64,000 nucleotides of DNA from JAFAXD01 sp051985675 (GTDB taxonomy: Bacteria; Pseudomonadota; Alphaproteobacteria; Rhizobiales; Xanthobacteraceae). The notes below the pieces were generated by a model, which searched no databases, had not been told where the DNA came from, and saw nothing but the letters and a program-made list of their open reading frames with translations. The stretch is taken from assembly GCA_051985675.1 (NCBI GenBank), contig JBPYFJ010000076.1:1-64000 (forward strand). Direction: 5' to 3'. The position numbers were made by a program, and so were the translations under genes. This document shows, one piece after another, positions 16,674 to 24,457 of the stretch; the stretch's first letter is position 1, and each line of letters begins with the position of its first letter.

Positions 16674-17902
16674 CCGAGCGGCTCGCGATCGCGCGCGTCG
16701 GCCATCGCGGCGATGGCATCGCGGATGCGGCCGAACCGATCTACGTGCCCTACACGCTGCCGGGCGAAACGGTCGAGGTCGAGGATTGGCCGGGCCACCC
16801 CGATCGCCGGCAGTTGCTGCGGGTCGACGCTGCGAGCCCGGACCGTATCGCCGCGATCTGTCCCCACTTCGGCGTCTGTGGCGGGTGCGCCGTGCAGCAC
16901 TGGGCCTGGGACCGCTATCGCGCGTGGAAGCGAGACCTCGTCGTCTCCGCGCTCGAGACCGCAGGGCTTGCGGCCGCGGTCGATGACTTGGTCGATGCCC
17001 ACGGTGATGGCCGCCGGCGTGCGGTCTTCCACGCCCGGCGCGGCACTCATGCCATTCTCTCCGTCGGCTTCGCGGCTGCGCTTGCGCACCACATTGTGCC
17101 GATCGACCGCTGTCCGATTCTCGCTCCCGCGCTCGACGGTGCCCTGGCGGCCGCCTGGGCAATCGCGCAGGCGCTGGAGCCCGCCAACAAACCGCTCGAC
17201 ATCGCGGCCACCGCGACCGACAACGGGCTCGATATCGACGTGCGCGGATCGGGCCCCCTGACCGCCGCAACTACGCTTGCGCTCGCGCCGATCGCGGAAC
17301 GTCACCGCTTGGCGCGATTGACGCGCCACGGCGAACTGGTGGCGCAGCGCGCGGTCCCGTCGGTCAGGATCGGCCGCGCATCGGTTCACTTGCCGCCCGG
17401 AGCTTTCCTGCAGGCAACGGTCGAAGGCGAGGCTGCGCTCGCCCGCCACGTCGTTTCATACCTCGGTGGGGCAAAGATCGTGGCTGACCTCTTCTGCGGA
17501 GTCGGCCCGTTTGCACTACGCATCGCCGAATTTGCGCGCGTCATCGCCTTCGACAGCGACGAAGGCGCAATCGCGGCGCTCGCCAAGGCCGCGCGGACGC
17601 CCGGGTTGCGACCGATCGACGCCAAGGCGCGTGACCTGTTTCGGTGGCCGCTGGTCGCGCACGAGCTGCGCGGCGTGGATGCTGTCGTGTTTGACCCGCC
17701 GCGGCAGGGCGCGCAGGCGCAGGCGCGCGAGCTTGCAAAAGCAACAGTGCCGCTGATCGTCGGGGTGTCATGCAATGCGGCAACGTTTGCGCGCGATGCC
17801 AAAGTCCTGGTCGAGGGTGGCTACCGGTTAACCGATGTCACGCCGATCGACCAGTTCCGCTATTCACCGCATGTCGAGATCGTGGCGCGGTTCCAACGCT
17901 AG
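16670..17902 (+). CDS. RlmD/TrmA-type 23S rRNA or tRNA (uracil-5)-methyltransferase
   Basis: Class I SAM methyltransferase of 410 residues. It has an N-terminal TRAM-like part (VGHRGDGIADAAEPIYVPYTLPGE), a cluster CPHFGVCGGCAVQHW (about 64-78) that fits a [4Fe-4S] centre with a further Cys in DRCPIL near 147, the SAM loop VADLFCGVGPFALRIAE near 270, and the catalytic region VFDPPRQGAQAQ ... VSCNAATFARD (about 343-370) with the nucleophilic Cys. These place it in the RlmC/RlmD/TrmA family that methylates uracil C5. Which RNA it modifies is not readable. It overlaps the MATE gene by four bases. Confidence 0.9.
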   Translation: MTERLAIARVGHRGDGIADAAEPIYVPYTLPGETVEVEDWPGHPDRRQLLRVDAASPDRIAAICPHFGVCGGCAVQHWAWDRYRAWKRDLVVSALETAGLAAAVDDLVDAHGDGRRRAVFHARRGTHAILSVGFAAALAHHIVPIDRCPILAPALDGALAAAWAIAQALEPANKPLDIAATATDNGLDIDVRGSGPLTAATTLALAPIAERHRLARLTRHGELVAQRAVPSVRIGRASVHLPPGAFLQATVEGEAALARHVVSYLGGAKIVADLFCGVGPFALRIAEFARVIAFDSDEGAIAALAKAARTPGLRPIDAKARDLFRWPLVAHELRGVDAVVFDPPRQGAQAQARELAKATVPLIVGVSCNAATFARDAKVLVEGGYRLTDVTPIDQFRYSPHVEIVARFQR

Positions 17903-17934
17903 CGCTTAGGCGGCACCGTTGAGAGCAACCGATC

Positions 17935-18795
17935 TCAGTTCGGGTCCTGCTGGCCGCCCCAGCGGTATTGCCACATCCGCTCGCCGATCAGGCAGGACAC
18001 GCGCGGTGCCTCCGACGTGACCGGAATGACGCGCGCCGGAGGAGTGCGTCCGGCGACTTCCAGCACCAGCTTGGTGCGGGTCGCCTCCTTGAATTTCTCC
18101 CGCTCCTTGATCGGCACCACGAACGCACCGGGCCCGCCGATGACGCAATCCTCGTAGTACTCGTCGAGGTTCTCGATATCCATGCTGGCTGCGAGCGGTC
18201 GCTTGAGCATGATCGGCAGGCCGTTGACGGTCACGTTTTTGGCCAGCAACTCGTCGCGGATCACGGTGACCGGCGGGCCCTGATTGTTGACGCCGTCGCC
18301 AGATACATCGACAACCCGGCGTGCACCGCGATAGGGATTGCCCTCGAACAACGGCGATGCGAACAGCAGCGCGCCCGAGATCGACGTCCGATATGCGCGC
18401 CGGTAGGGCGCGCGGCCGATTTCGTCGGTGAAAGCCTGGGCGGTTTCCGGACCGTCGACAATCCGCCACGGCACCACGACCTTCTGGTCGGCGACGCCGG
18501 CCCATTCGAAATAGGTAATCGCAATGCGCCCGTGCACCCCCTGACGGAGCGCGTTGAGAAACTCGGCCGACGTGAGCCCGACCATATAGCCTTCGCGTTG
18601 CAGCGCCTGCTCGTCGGGATCCATCGAATAGGAGACGTCGACGGCCAGTATCAGTTCCAGGTCGACGTCCGCCTGTGGCGGCTTAACGTTCGGCGTTTGC
18701 GCCAAGCGCGGCGCGGTCGCAGCAAGGCCACCCGTCAGGGCGAACAGGCCGGCCAACACACCAAGGATCGCGAGCGGGCGAAGGGGTAAACGCAT
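17935..18795 (-). CDS. DUF1194 (von Willebrand A-like) exported protein
   Basis: A 286-residue protein with an N-terminal signal peptide (MRLPLRPLAILGVLAGLFAL then TGGLAATAPRLAQT) followed by the DUF1194 domain. The VWA-type metal site DVSYSMD is at about 54-60 (DxSxS MIDAS), with RVVDVSGDGVNNQGP near 163. The protein is predicted to be periplasmic and to bind a partner through a metal ion; the partner is unknown. It is convergent with the RNA methyltransferase gene, 32 bases apart, and 66 bases downstream of ald on the same strand, so it may be read with ald or from its own promoter. Confidence 0.87.
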   Translation of the reverse strand: MRLPLRPLAILGVLAGLFALTGGLAATAPRLAQTPNVKPPQADVDLELILAVDVSYSMDPDEQALQREGYMVGLTSAEFLNALRQGVHGRIAITYFEWAGVADQKVVVPWRIVDGPETAQAFTDEIGRAPYRRAYRTSISGALLFASPLFEGNPYRGARRVVDVSGDGVNNQGPPVTVIRDELLAKNVTVNGLPIMLKRPLAASMDIENLDEYYEDCVIGGPGAFVVPIKEREKFKEATRTKLVLEVAGRTPPARVIPVTSEAPRVSCLIGERMWQYRWGGQQDPN

Positions 18796-18861
18796 GCAAG
18801 TCTCCTCAACCCAAGCACGCCCACAGTGCCACGCCGAGACCGCGACGAAAAGCGCGGCACG

Positions 18862-19980
18862 TTAGATCCGCAACGCCTCCTGCGGCGCGGTATACCGCAG
18901 CTTCAACGCGTCGGCGACGGCGCGATAGGTAAGCCGTCCGTCATGCACGTTAAGGCCATTGCGCAGGTGCTCGTCTTCCGCGAGCGCCCGCCGCACCCCC
19001 TTATCGGCAAGTGCGATCACGCACGGCGTTGTCATGTTGCTCAGCGCAAAGGTCGAGGTGCGGGCGACGGCGCCGGGCATGTTGGTCACACAATAGTGCA
19101 CGACGTCGTCGACCACATATGTCGGACGCGAATGGGTGGTCGGCCGCGAGGTCTCGGCGCAGCCGCCCTGGTCGATTGCCACGTCGACAATGACCGAGCC
19201 TGGCTTCATCGCCTTAACCGTCTCGGCCGAAATCAGCTTGGGCGCGGCGCCGCCTGGTACCAGCACGGTGCCGATGACGAGATCGGCGCGGCGGCACAGC
19301 GTTTCCACGACGTCGCGGGTCGAGAACAATGTGCGCACACGGTTACCAAACTGGGCGACGATCCGGCGCAGCGCCTCCGGGTTGCGATCGACCACCGCCA
19401 CTTCGGCGCCAATGCCCGACGCGATGAACGCCGCGTTGGTCCCGGCGACGCCGCCGCCGAGGATCACGACGTTGGCCGCCGACACGCCCGGAACGCCGCC
19501 GAGCAGCACGCCGCGCCCGCCGTTCCCCTTTTCGAGGCAATGCGCACCGACGTGCGGCGCCATCCGGCCGGCCACCTCCGACATGGGCATGAGCAGTGGA
19601 AGCCCGCCGTGCGGGCCCGTCACTGTTTCATAGGCGATCGCGGTGACGCCGCTGTCCAGCAGGTCGCGCGTCTGCTGCGGGTCGGCGGCAAGATGCAGAT
19701 AGGTGAACAGGATCTGGCCCCGCCGCAGCAGTCTGCGCTCGACCGGCAACGGTTCCTTGACCTTAACGATCAATTCAGCGTGCTCGAAAATCTCAGCCGG
19801 GGACGCGACGATCTTCGCGCCGGCGGCTTCGTATTCGGCATCCGTCAGGCCGGCACCGACTCCTGCGCGCGCTTCGACCAATACTCCGTGCCCCTTGGCG
19901 GTGAGTTCGCGCACGGTCGAAGGGACGACGCCGACCCGGTACTCGTTATCCTTGATCTCCCTTGGGATGCCGACCAGCAT
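18862..19980 (-). CDS. ald: Alanine dehydrogenase
   Basis: NAD-dependent L-alanine dehydrogenase, converting alanine to pyruvate and ammonia; 372 residues, the normal length. Family features: MLVGIPREIKDNEYRVG at the start, substrate Lys in VKVKEPLP near 75, catalytic His in TYLHLAADP near 96, the nucleotide motif ILGGGVAGTNAA near 174-185, and the Asp of VVDVAIDQGGCAETSRPT near 270. The start is unambiguous. It is divergent from the remains of a DUF302 gene. In relatives ald serves in alanine catabolism and nitrogen exchange. Confidence 0.96.
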   Translation of the reverse strand: MLVGIPREIKDNEYRVGVVPSTVRELTAKGHGVLVEARAGVGAGLTDAEYEAAGAKIVASPAEIFEHAELIVKVKEPLPVERRLLRRGQILFTYLHLAADPQQTRDLLDSGVTAIAYETVTGPHGGLPLLMPMSEVAGRMAPHVGAHCLEKGNGGRGVLLGGVPGVSAANVVILGGGVAGTNAAFIASGIGAEVAVVDRNPEALRRIVAQFGNRVRTLFSTRDVVETLCRRADLVIGTVLVPGGAAPKLISAETVKAMKPGSVIVDVAIDQGGCAETSRPTTHSRPTYVVDDVVHYCVTNMPGAVARTSTFALSNMTTPCVIALADKGVRRALAEDEHLRNGLNVHDGRLTYRAVADALKLRYTAPQEALRI

Positions 19981-20127
19981 GGCTTGGCCCTATCGCGGTA
20001 AATCTTGAATTTCTACCATCGGCACGGCGCTCCCGCACCAGGAACGAGCGCGCGGTCAACGGCTCCCGCCGTCGCGAAAGGCGTGCGTTCGCCTCGTCGT
20101 GACGTGATCGCGACAACGACGCGCTGC

Positions 20128-20626
20128 ATGCTAGGGATGACGATGACGCAGGATGCCCATCATCAGTTGACCAGGCGCGCGGTCTGCGCGCTCGGCGCAG
20201 CGATTTGTCTATGGGGAGAACCGGCGATGACCGCAGACGGGTTGACGAGCATAAAAAGCAGCTATGGCCGACCGAAACGATGAACAGGCTCGAGGCCGAC
20301 GTCAAGGCAAGAGGGCTGACGGTGTTTGCCCGCATCGACCACGCGGCGGGAGCCGCCGCCGTTGCCCTCACGCTGCGGCCGACCGAACTGCTGATCTTCG
20401 GCAATGCCAGGGTGGAACGCCGTTGATGCACTCGGTTCAGACGATTGGCATTGATCTTCCGCTCAAGGCCCTGGTTTGGCAGGACGCGGCCGGCGATACT
20501 TGGCTGTCCTACAACGATCCGAACTGGCTCACGCAACGGCACGGGCTTGGCCCGGCATCGGCTGCGGCGGTCAGCACACTGACTGGCGTGCTTGCCTCGC
20601 TGGCGAAACCTGCCACCGGATCGTGA
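20128..20626 (+). pseudogene. DUF302 protein gene broken by two one-base deletions
   Basis: Three consecutive frames spell one DUF302 protein. The first gives MTQDAHHQLTRRAVCALGA (ATG 20128, 20137 or 20143; Tat-like export signal) up to DGLTSIKSSYG and then stops at about 20281. The next frame gives TETMNRLEADVKARGLTVFA ... ELLIFGNA and stops at 20426. The third gives GGTPLMHSVQTIGIDLPLKA ... WLSYNDPNWL to 20626. In the usual family sequence the joins read SYG-P-ETM and FGNAKGGTP, so each join is explained by loss of one base, near 20266 and near 20410. DUF302 proteins are small periplasmic or cytosolic domains of unclear role. The gene is probably dead unless the deletions are sequencing errors. 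Confidence 0.85.
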
Positions 20627-20678
20627 TGCGCCTGCCCGTCCCGAGCGGGAGCGGGTGCCGGTTGGGAGGGAGCCAACA

Positions 20679-21383
20679 ATGACAATTGCCGCATCCTGGC
20701 AGCGCTTGCGTACCTCGCTGGTCAACTCGGCCGGCACCATCGTGTTCGGGATGGAAGACGGCACGGTCTCGATCTTCGGCCTGATCTTCGGGGTCGCCGC
20801 CACGACATCAAGCACCGCCGCCGTGGTCATCGCCGGGGCATCCGGGGCCGTGGCGGCGGCGGTTTCGATGATGGCCGGCGTCTTTCTCGACGTTGAAACC
20901 ACCCGCGACGAAATCGCGGCGAGGCGCTCGTCGCTGCGCTCCGGGTTGGTCGCCGACGCGGACGCGCTCGCCGCGGCGCTTCCGCTGCGGCTGACTGCCG
21001 CCGGCCTGACGCAGCAACAGTCCGCTGCGCTCGTGGGCGCGGTGAAGCACGATCGCGAGGCTCTCGGTGGCCTGCTGCTCGCCCTGCAAGGCGCCCCCGA
21101 AGCACCACAAAATCCGTGGGAGCAGGCGCTGTGGATGCTGCTGGCCGATTTTTTCGCGGCGGCGGTGCCGATTCTGCCGTTCGTCATGCTGCCGATACCG
21201 CAGGCGAGACTTGTCTCCGCCGCGGTGACCATCGCCCTGCTCGTGGCACTCGGCATCGGGCGTGCCCGAATTGCCAAACGCAGCACAATGCGCGGGATTG
21301 CGGAGACCGTGTCGATTGGTGTTGCCGCCGCGCTCGCCGGCATCGCGATCGGCGTGCTCATCAACCGGGCATTTGCCGGCTAG
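20679..21383 (+). CDS. VIT1/CCC1-type iron/manganese transporter
   Basis: Membrane protein of 234 residues with about five hydrophobic segments. The opening LVNSAGTIVFGMEDGTVSIFG and the following GLIFGVAATTSS are typical of the VIT1/CCC1 family, which moves Fe(II) or Mn(II) out of the cytosol. The hydrophilic stretch at about 65-140 carries the Asp/Glu-rich cytosolic helices (DVETTRDEIAARRS). A good ribosome site (GGGAGGG) precedes ATG 20679. It follows the broken DUF302 gene on the same strand. Metal choice cannot be told from sequence. Confidence 0.85.
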   Translation: MTIAASWQRLRTSLVNSAGTIVFGMEDGTVSIFGLIFGVAATTSSTAAVVIAGASGAVAAAVSMMAGVFLDVETTRDEIAARRSSLRSGLVADADALAAALPLRLTAAGLTQQQSAALVGAVKHDREALGGLLLALQGAPEAPQNPWEQALWMLLADFFAAAVPILPFVMLPIPQARLVSAAVTIALLVALGIGRARIAKRSTMRGIAETVSIGVAAALAGIAIGVLINRAFAG

Positions 21384-21405
21384 CCGCAGCTTCAGCGACG
21401 CCTCG

Positions 21406-22521
21406 TCAGAACGACATCGGTTCGACGTCGGTGATTTCGATGCCGAACCCGGCGAGGCCGACGTAGCGATGGCGTGCCGTGCTCAGGAGCCGGATCGACG
21501 AGACACCGAGGTCGCGGAGAATCTGCGCGCCCAGGCCGACTTCCCGCCATTGCCGGCTGCGCGCCTCTTCCGAGGCGGTGTTGCCCTCACGCGGCAAGGC
21601 CGTAACCGGCACTCCGGCAGTGCCGTCGCGCAAGAATACAATGACGCCGCGCCCGGCGTGTTCGAACCGTTGCAGCGCCGACTGGACCGGCCGCGCCTTG
21701 CCGAACACATCGTTGATGAGATTGGCGCGGTGCAGGCGGGTGAGCACGTCCTTGCCGTCCCCAATCCGTCCGTAGACGCAGGCGACGTGGTAGACCGGGT
21801 CAAACGGCGTCACGTAAGCGTAGCCCTTGAGCTGGCCGATCTCGGACTGGACCGGAAATTCGCTCACCCGCTCGACCAGCTTGTCGCGCGCCTGCCGAAA
21901 CGCGATGAGATCGGCAATCGACAGAAACTTGAGATTGTGCTGCGCCGCGAAAGCCTGCACGGCGCGCCCGCGCATGACCGTGCCGTCGTCGTTCATCAAT
22001 TCGGCGAGCACGCCGACCGGCGGCAGCTTTGCGAGCTGGCAGAGGTCGACGCAGGCTTCCGTATGACCCGAGCGCATCAACACGCCACCGGCTTTTGCGA
22101 TGAGCGGAAACACGTGACCGGGGCGCACGAAATCGACCGCGCCGGTGTTGGAATTGGCCAGTGCGCGCACCGTGTTGGTGCGTTCTTCCGCCGAAATCCC
22201 AGTGGTGAGGCCGTGGCGGAAATCGACCGACACCGTGAACGCGGTGCCGAGCGGCGCGTCGTTGGCCGAGACCATGGGATCGAGCCGCAGCCGCCGCGCT
22301 TCCTCGCCCGAGACCGGCGCGCATACGATTCCCGAAGTGTGCCGGATCACGAACGCCATCTTGTCCGGCGTGCAGTACGAGGCCGCGACGAACAGATCGC
22401 CCTCGTTTTCGCGGTCGTCGTCGTCCGCCACAACCACGATTTCACCGCGGCCGAAGGCATCGATCGCGGCTTGGACGCGCTCGCTGGTTTCCAGCGCGGG
22501 TTGGTTGGTGTGATCGTTCAT
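21406..22521 (-). CDS. ribB: 3,4-dihydroxy-2-butanone-4-phosphate synthase with RibX-like C-terminus
   Basis: Riboflavin pathway enzyme making the four-carbon unit from ribulose 5-phosphate; 371 residues. The N-terminal RibB domain has the acidic loop DDDDRENEGDLF (about 33-44) and RSGHTEACVDLCQLA near 165-180, with the catalytic acid and His. The C-terminal half aligns with GTP cyclohydrolase II but lacks its zinc cysteines: the place of the Cys-x-Cys segment reads HRANLINDVFGKARP. This matches the hybrid described as RibBX in proteobacteria, where the second half is not a working cyclohydrolase. The ATG at 22521 is 14 bases after the aroC stop, so it is co-transcribed with aroC. Confidence 0.92.
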   Translation of the reverse strand: MNDHTNQPALETSERVQAAIDAFGRGEIVVVADDDDRENEGDLFVAASYCTPDKMAFVIRHTSGIVCAPVSGEEARRLRLDPMVSANDAPLGTAFTVSVDFRHGLTTGISAEERTNTVRALANSNTGAVDFVRPGHVFPLIAKAGGVLMRSGHTEACVDLCQLAKLPPVGVLAELMNDDGTVMRGRAVQAFAAQHNLKFLSIADLIAFRQARDKLVERVSEFPVQSEIGQLKGYAYVTPFDPVYHVACVYGRIGDGKDVLTRLHRANLINDVFGKARPVQSALQRFEHAGRGVIVFLRDGTAGVPVTALPREGNTASEEARSRQWREVGLGAQILRDLGVSSIRLLSTARHRYVGLAGFGIEITDVEPMSF

Positions 22522-22535
22522 TGCAACCCGGTCTA

Positions 22536-23660
22536 TCAGCCCTTGGGAGGGTCGAACGGCCATTTCACGGGCGTGCCGACCTGCCCTCGCTGACGTAGAT
22601 AATGATCGGCAATGACGCACGCCACCATGGCCTCCCCGACCGGCACCGCGCGAATTCCGACGCACGGATCATGGCGCCCCTTGGTGGATACCTCGGTCTC
22701 GCGGCCGTAGCGATCCACGGTCCGGCGCGGGATCAGGATCGAGGAGGTCGGCTTGACGGCGAAGCGCGCGACAATCGCCTGGCCGGTCGAGATCCCGCCC
22801 AGAATGCCGCCCGCGTTGTTGGAGAGGAAGCGCGGTTTGCCGTCGTTCCCCATGCGCATCTCGTCCACGTTGTCTTCGCCGCTAAGTGCCGCCGCCGCAA
22901 AACCTGCACCGATTTCGACGCCTTTGACCGCGTTGATGCCCATGAGCGCTGCGGCGAGATCGCTATCGAGCTTGCCGTAGACGGGCGCGCCGAGCCCTGC
23001 CGGCACCCCCTCGGCCACGACTTCGATCACGGCACCGACCGATGATCCATGCTTGCGGATCCCGTCGAGGTAATCCGCATAGAATGCCGCCTGCTGTGCG
23101 TCGGGACAAAAGAACGGATTGCGGTCGACCTCGTCCCAGTCCCAGCGCGCGCGATCGATCTTATGCGGTCCCATCTGGATCAGCGCGCCGCGCACCTGCA
23201 GCCCCGGCACGACCTTGCGGGCAATCGCACCGGCGGCGACCCGGCTGGCGGTCTCCCGCGCCGACGCGCGGCCCCCGCCGCGATAATCGTGCACCCCATA
23301 TTTGGCATCGTAAGTGTAGCCGGCATGCCCCGGCCGGTAGAGGTCCATGATGTCCGAGTAATCCCTGGAGCGCTGGTCGACGTTCTCGATCAGCAGCGCG
23401 ATTGGCGTCCCGGTGGTCACGTCCTCGCCGGTCGCCCGGTCGGCGAACACGCCAGAGAGGATGCGCACCGTGTCGGGCTCCTGCCGCTGGGTGGTGAAGC
23501 GGGACTGGCCCGGCCGCCGGCGATCGAGATCACGCTGAATATCGGCTGCCTTGAGCCTGATGTTCGGCGGGCAACCATCCACCACGCAACCGATCGCGGG
23601 CCCATGGCTCTCGCCGAAGGTGGTTACGCGAAACAGGACGCCGAACGTGTTGGCCGACAT
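22536..23660 (-). CDS. aroC: Chorismate synthase
   Basis: Last enzyme of the shikimate pathway, using reduced FMN to turn EPSP into chorismate; 374 residues. Signatures: TFGESHGPAIGCVVDGCPP near 10-28, RPGHAGYTYDAKYGVHDYRG near 107-126, and the FMN-binding stretch LSNNAGGILGGISTGQ near 275-290 with RHDPCVGIRAVPVGEAM near 328. The ATG at 23660 is chosen because MSANTFGVLFRVTTFG is the family N-terminus; an upstream frame adds 12 unlikely residues. It forms a unit with ribB downstream. Upstream, divergent, lies the first micro-ORF unit. Confidence 0.97.
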   Translation of the reverse strand: MSANTFGVLFRVTTFGESHGPAIGCVVDGCPPNIRLKAADIQRDLDRRRPGQSRFTTQRQEPDTVRILSGVFADRATGEDVTTGTPIALLIENVDQRSRDYSDIMDLYRPGHAGYTYDAKYGVHDYRGGGRASARETASRVAAGAIARKVVPGLQVRGALIQMGPHKIDRARWDWDEVDRNPFFCPDAQQAAFYADYLDGIRKHGSSVGAVIEVVAEGVPAGLGAPVYGKLDSDLAAALMGINAVKGVEIGAGFAAAALSGEDNVDEMRMGNDGKPRFLSNNAGGILGGISTGQAIVARFAVKPTSSILIPRRTVDRYGRETEVSTKGRHDPCVGIRAVPVGEAMVACVIADHYLRQRGQVGTPVKWPFDPPKG

Positions 23661-23736
23661 GGCGGCTGTCGTAGCCCGCACTCCACAGGGGGTCAAACCG
23701 CCGTTCGTGGTTTGAGCCGGCCGAGGATCGATTTAT

Positions 23737-23885
23737 CTGAATGCTGGTTAATATTCGCCTGAATGGATGTTTACTTTGCGCGAATGATTTGCGTTTTGGA
23801 AGAATCCTGTTGCTGCACGCGCAGATTGCGGCTTAGTCTTCTGCGTCGGCGTCAGTACGACGTATCCGACGCACAAGGAGGATCA
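23737..23885 (+). promoter_or_regulatory. Promoter, direct repeats and leader of micro-ORF unit 1
   Basis: Two CTGAATG motifs lie at 23737 and 23759. Then come AGAATCC at 23801, a -35-like TTGCTG at 23810, a 17-base spacer and TTAGTC at 23833. A CGTATCCGA box is at 23861 and the ribosome site AAGGAGGA ends just before the micro-ORF. The same order, with the last CTGAATG exactly 42 bases before AGAATCC, recurs in unit 2. The start of transcription near 23845 is an inference. Confidence 0.6.
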
Positions 23886-23886
23886 G

Positions 23887-23925
23887 ATGGCGAAGAAGGC
23901 AAAGAAGAAGGCCAAGAAGATGTAA
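23887..23925 (+). CDS. Micro-ORF 1, 12-residue Lys/Ala peptide
   Basis: A 12-codon frame encodes MAKKAKKKAKKM, with seven lysines all read from AAG. It has a near-perfect ribosome site, AAGGAGGA, five bases before ATG. It is followed by two hairpins (23930-23944 and 23953-23982) and a strong intrinsic terminator at 23995. A near-identical peptide with the same kind of upstream region occurs 396 bases further on, which is hard to explain by chance. The peptide may act itself through its charge, binding nucleic acid, ribosome or membrane, or the RNA may be the product with the ORF setting its translation. No function is known to me. Confidence 0.65.
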   Translation: MAKKAKKKAKKM

Positions 23926-23994
23926 GCTGCCCGCCTCGAGCGGGAGCACGATGCGCTCGCGGGCATCCACGCAGGCGAGCGCGACAGGGCTCAG

Positions 23995-24021
23995 GGGCTG
24001 GCATGATGCCGGCCCTTTTTT
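23995..24021 (+). terminator. Intrinsic terminator of micro-ORF unit 1
   Basis: Stem GGGCTGGC / GCCGGCCC with one G-U pair, loop ATGAT, followed by six T. It ends a transcript of about 175 bases that holds micro-ORF 1 and two further hairpins. Confidence 0.88.
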
Positions 24022-24113
24022 GTTGGTCGCCCGGCGTCGACGGTTGTCGCGACGCGTTGCGAGCGAGATCGCGCCGATCGCGAGTTGTCCACAAGACGGC
24101 ATGCGCAACTCGG

Positions 24114-24282
24114 CTAAATGAACGTGCGTTAATGTAGACCTGAATGTTCGTTAAGTATCGGATTTAATTGCGCTTTTCTTCAGAATCCGTTTGCGGTCGC
24201 GCGCCGGTTGCGGTATGGAAAATTTATCGGCTTCAAAACACGTATCCGATCCGCCGATCATCGGAATCCTCTGGAGGACACA
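24114..24282 (+). promoter_or_regulatory. Promoter, direct repeats and leader of micro-ORF unit 2
   Basis: CTAAATG at 24114 and CTGAATG at 24140 are followed by AGAATCC at 24182, TTGCGG at 24191, a 17-base spacer and TATGGA at 24214. CGTATCCGA is at 24241 and the ribosome site TGGAGGA ends four bases before ATG. Order and spacing copy those of unit 1, apart from a 15-base longer stretch between the CGTATCCGA box and the ribosome site. The two upstream regions are clearly related but have drifted, which argues that the conserved boxes matter. Confidence 0.6.
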
Positions 24283-24321
24283 ATGGCGAAGAAGGCCAAG
24301 AAGAAGGCGAAGAAGTCCTAA
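24283..24321 (+). CDS. Micro-ORF 2, 12-residue Lys/Ala peptide
   Basis: A 12-codon frame encodes MAKKAKKKAKKS. It differs from micro-ORF 1 only in the last residue and in synonymous third bases (GCC for GCA, GCG for GCC), so the amino-acid sequence is better kept than the DNA. That is the pattern expected of a translated gene. It has GGAGGA six bases upstream and a terminator 57 bases downstream. It is convergent with fabI. No gene lies between it and its terminator, so a leader-peptide role for a downstream gene is unlikely. Confidence 0.65.
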   Translation: MAKKAKKKAKKS

Positions 24322-24378
24322 CGGACTGACGTCACTCCGGCCATTGCGCCGTATGTGGCGCGGGTCGGAACCCTAAAG

Positions 24379-24406
24379 AAAGGGCCGGTGCAACGCCGGC
24401 CCTTTT
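24379..24406. terminator. Bidirectional terminator between micro-ORF 2 and fabI
   Basis: Stem AAAGGGCCGGTG / CGCCGGCCCTTT with loop CAA and a T run on the plus strand. On the minus strand the hairpin is followed by TTTCTTTA. It can end both micro-ORF unit 2 and the fabI transcript, whose stop is 52 bases away. Confidence 0.88.
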
Positions 24407-24457
24407 CATTTGCGCTGATCGGCGTACCAAACAAATAGTCCAGGCGCTGCGTACCAA

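Noticed and set aside
23737..24180. CtrA (TTAA-N7-TTAA) or LexA sites in the micro-ORF upstream regions
   Set aside because: Several TTAA and GTTC pieces occur, but none has the partner half at the required spacing.
23887..24321. Micro-ORFs as lysine attenuation leaders
   Set aside because: Seven AAG codons invite the idea, but each unit ends in its own terminator with no biosynthetic gene on the same strand behind it.
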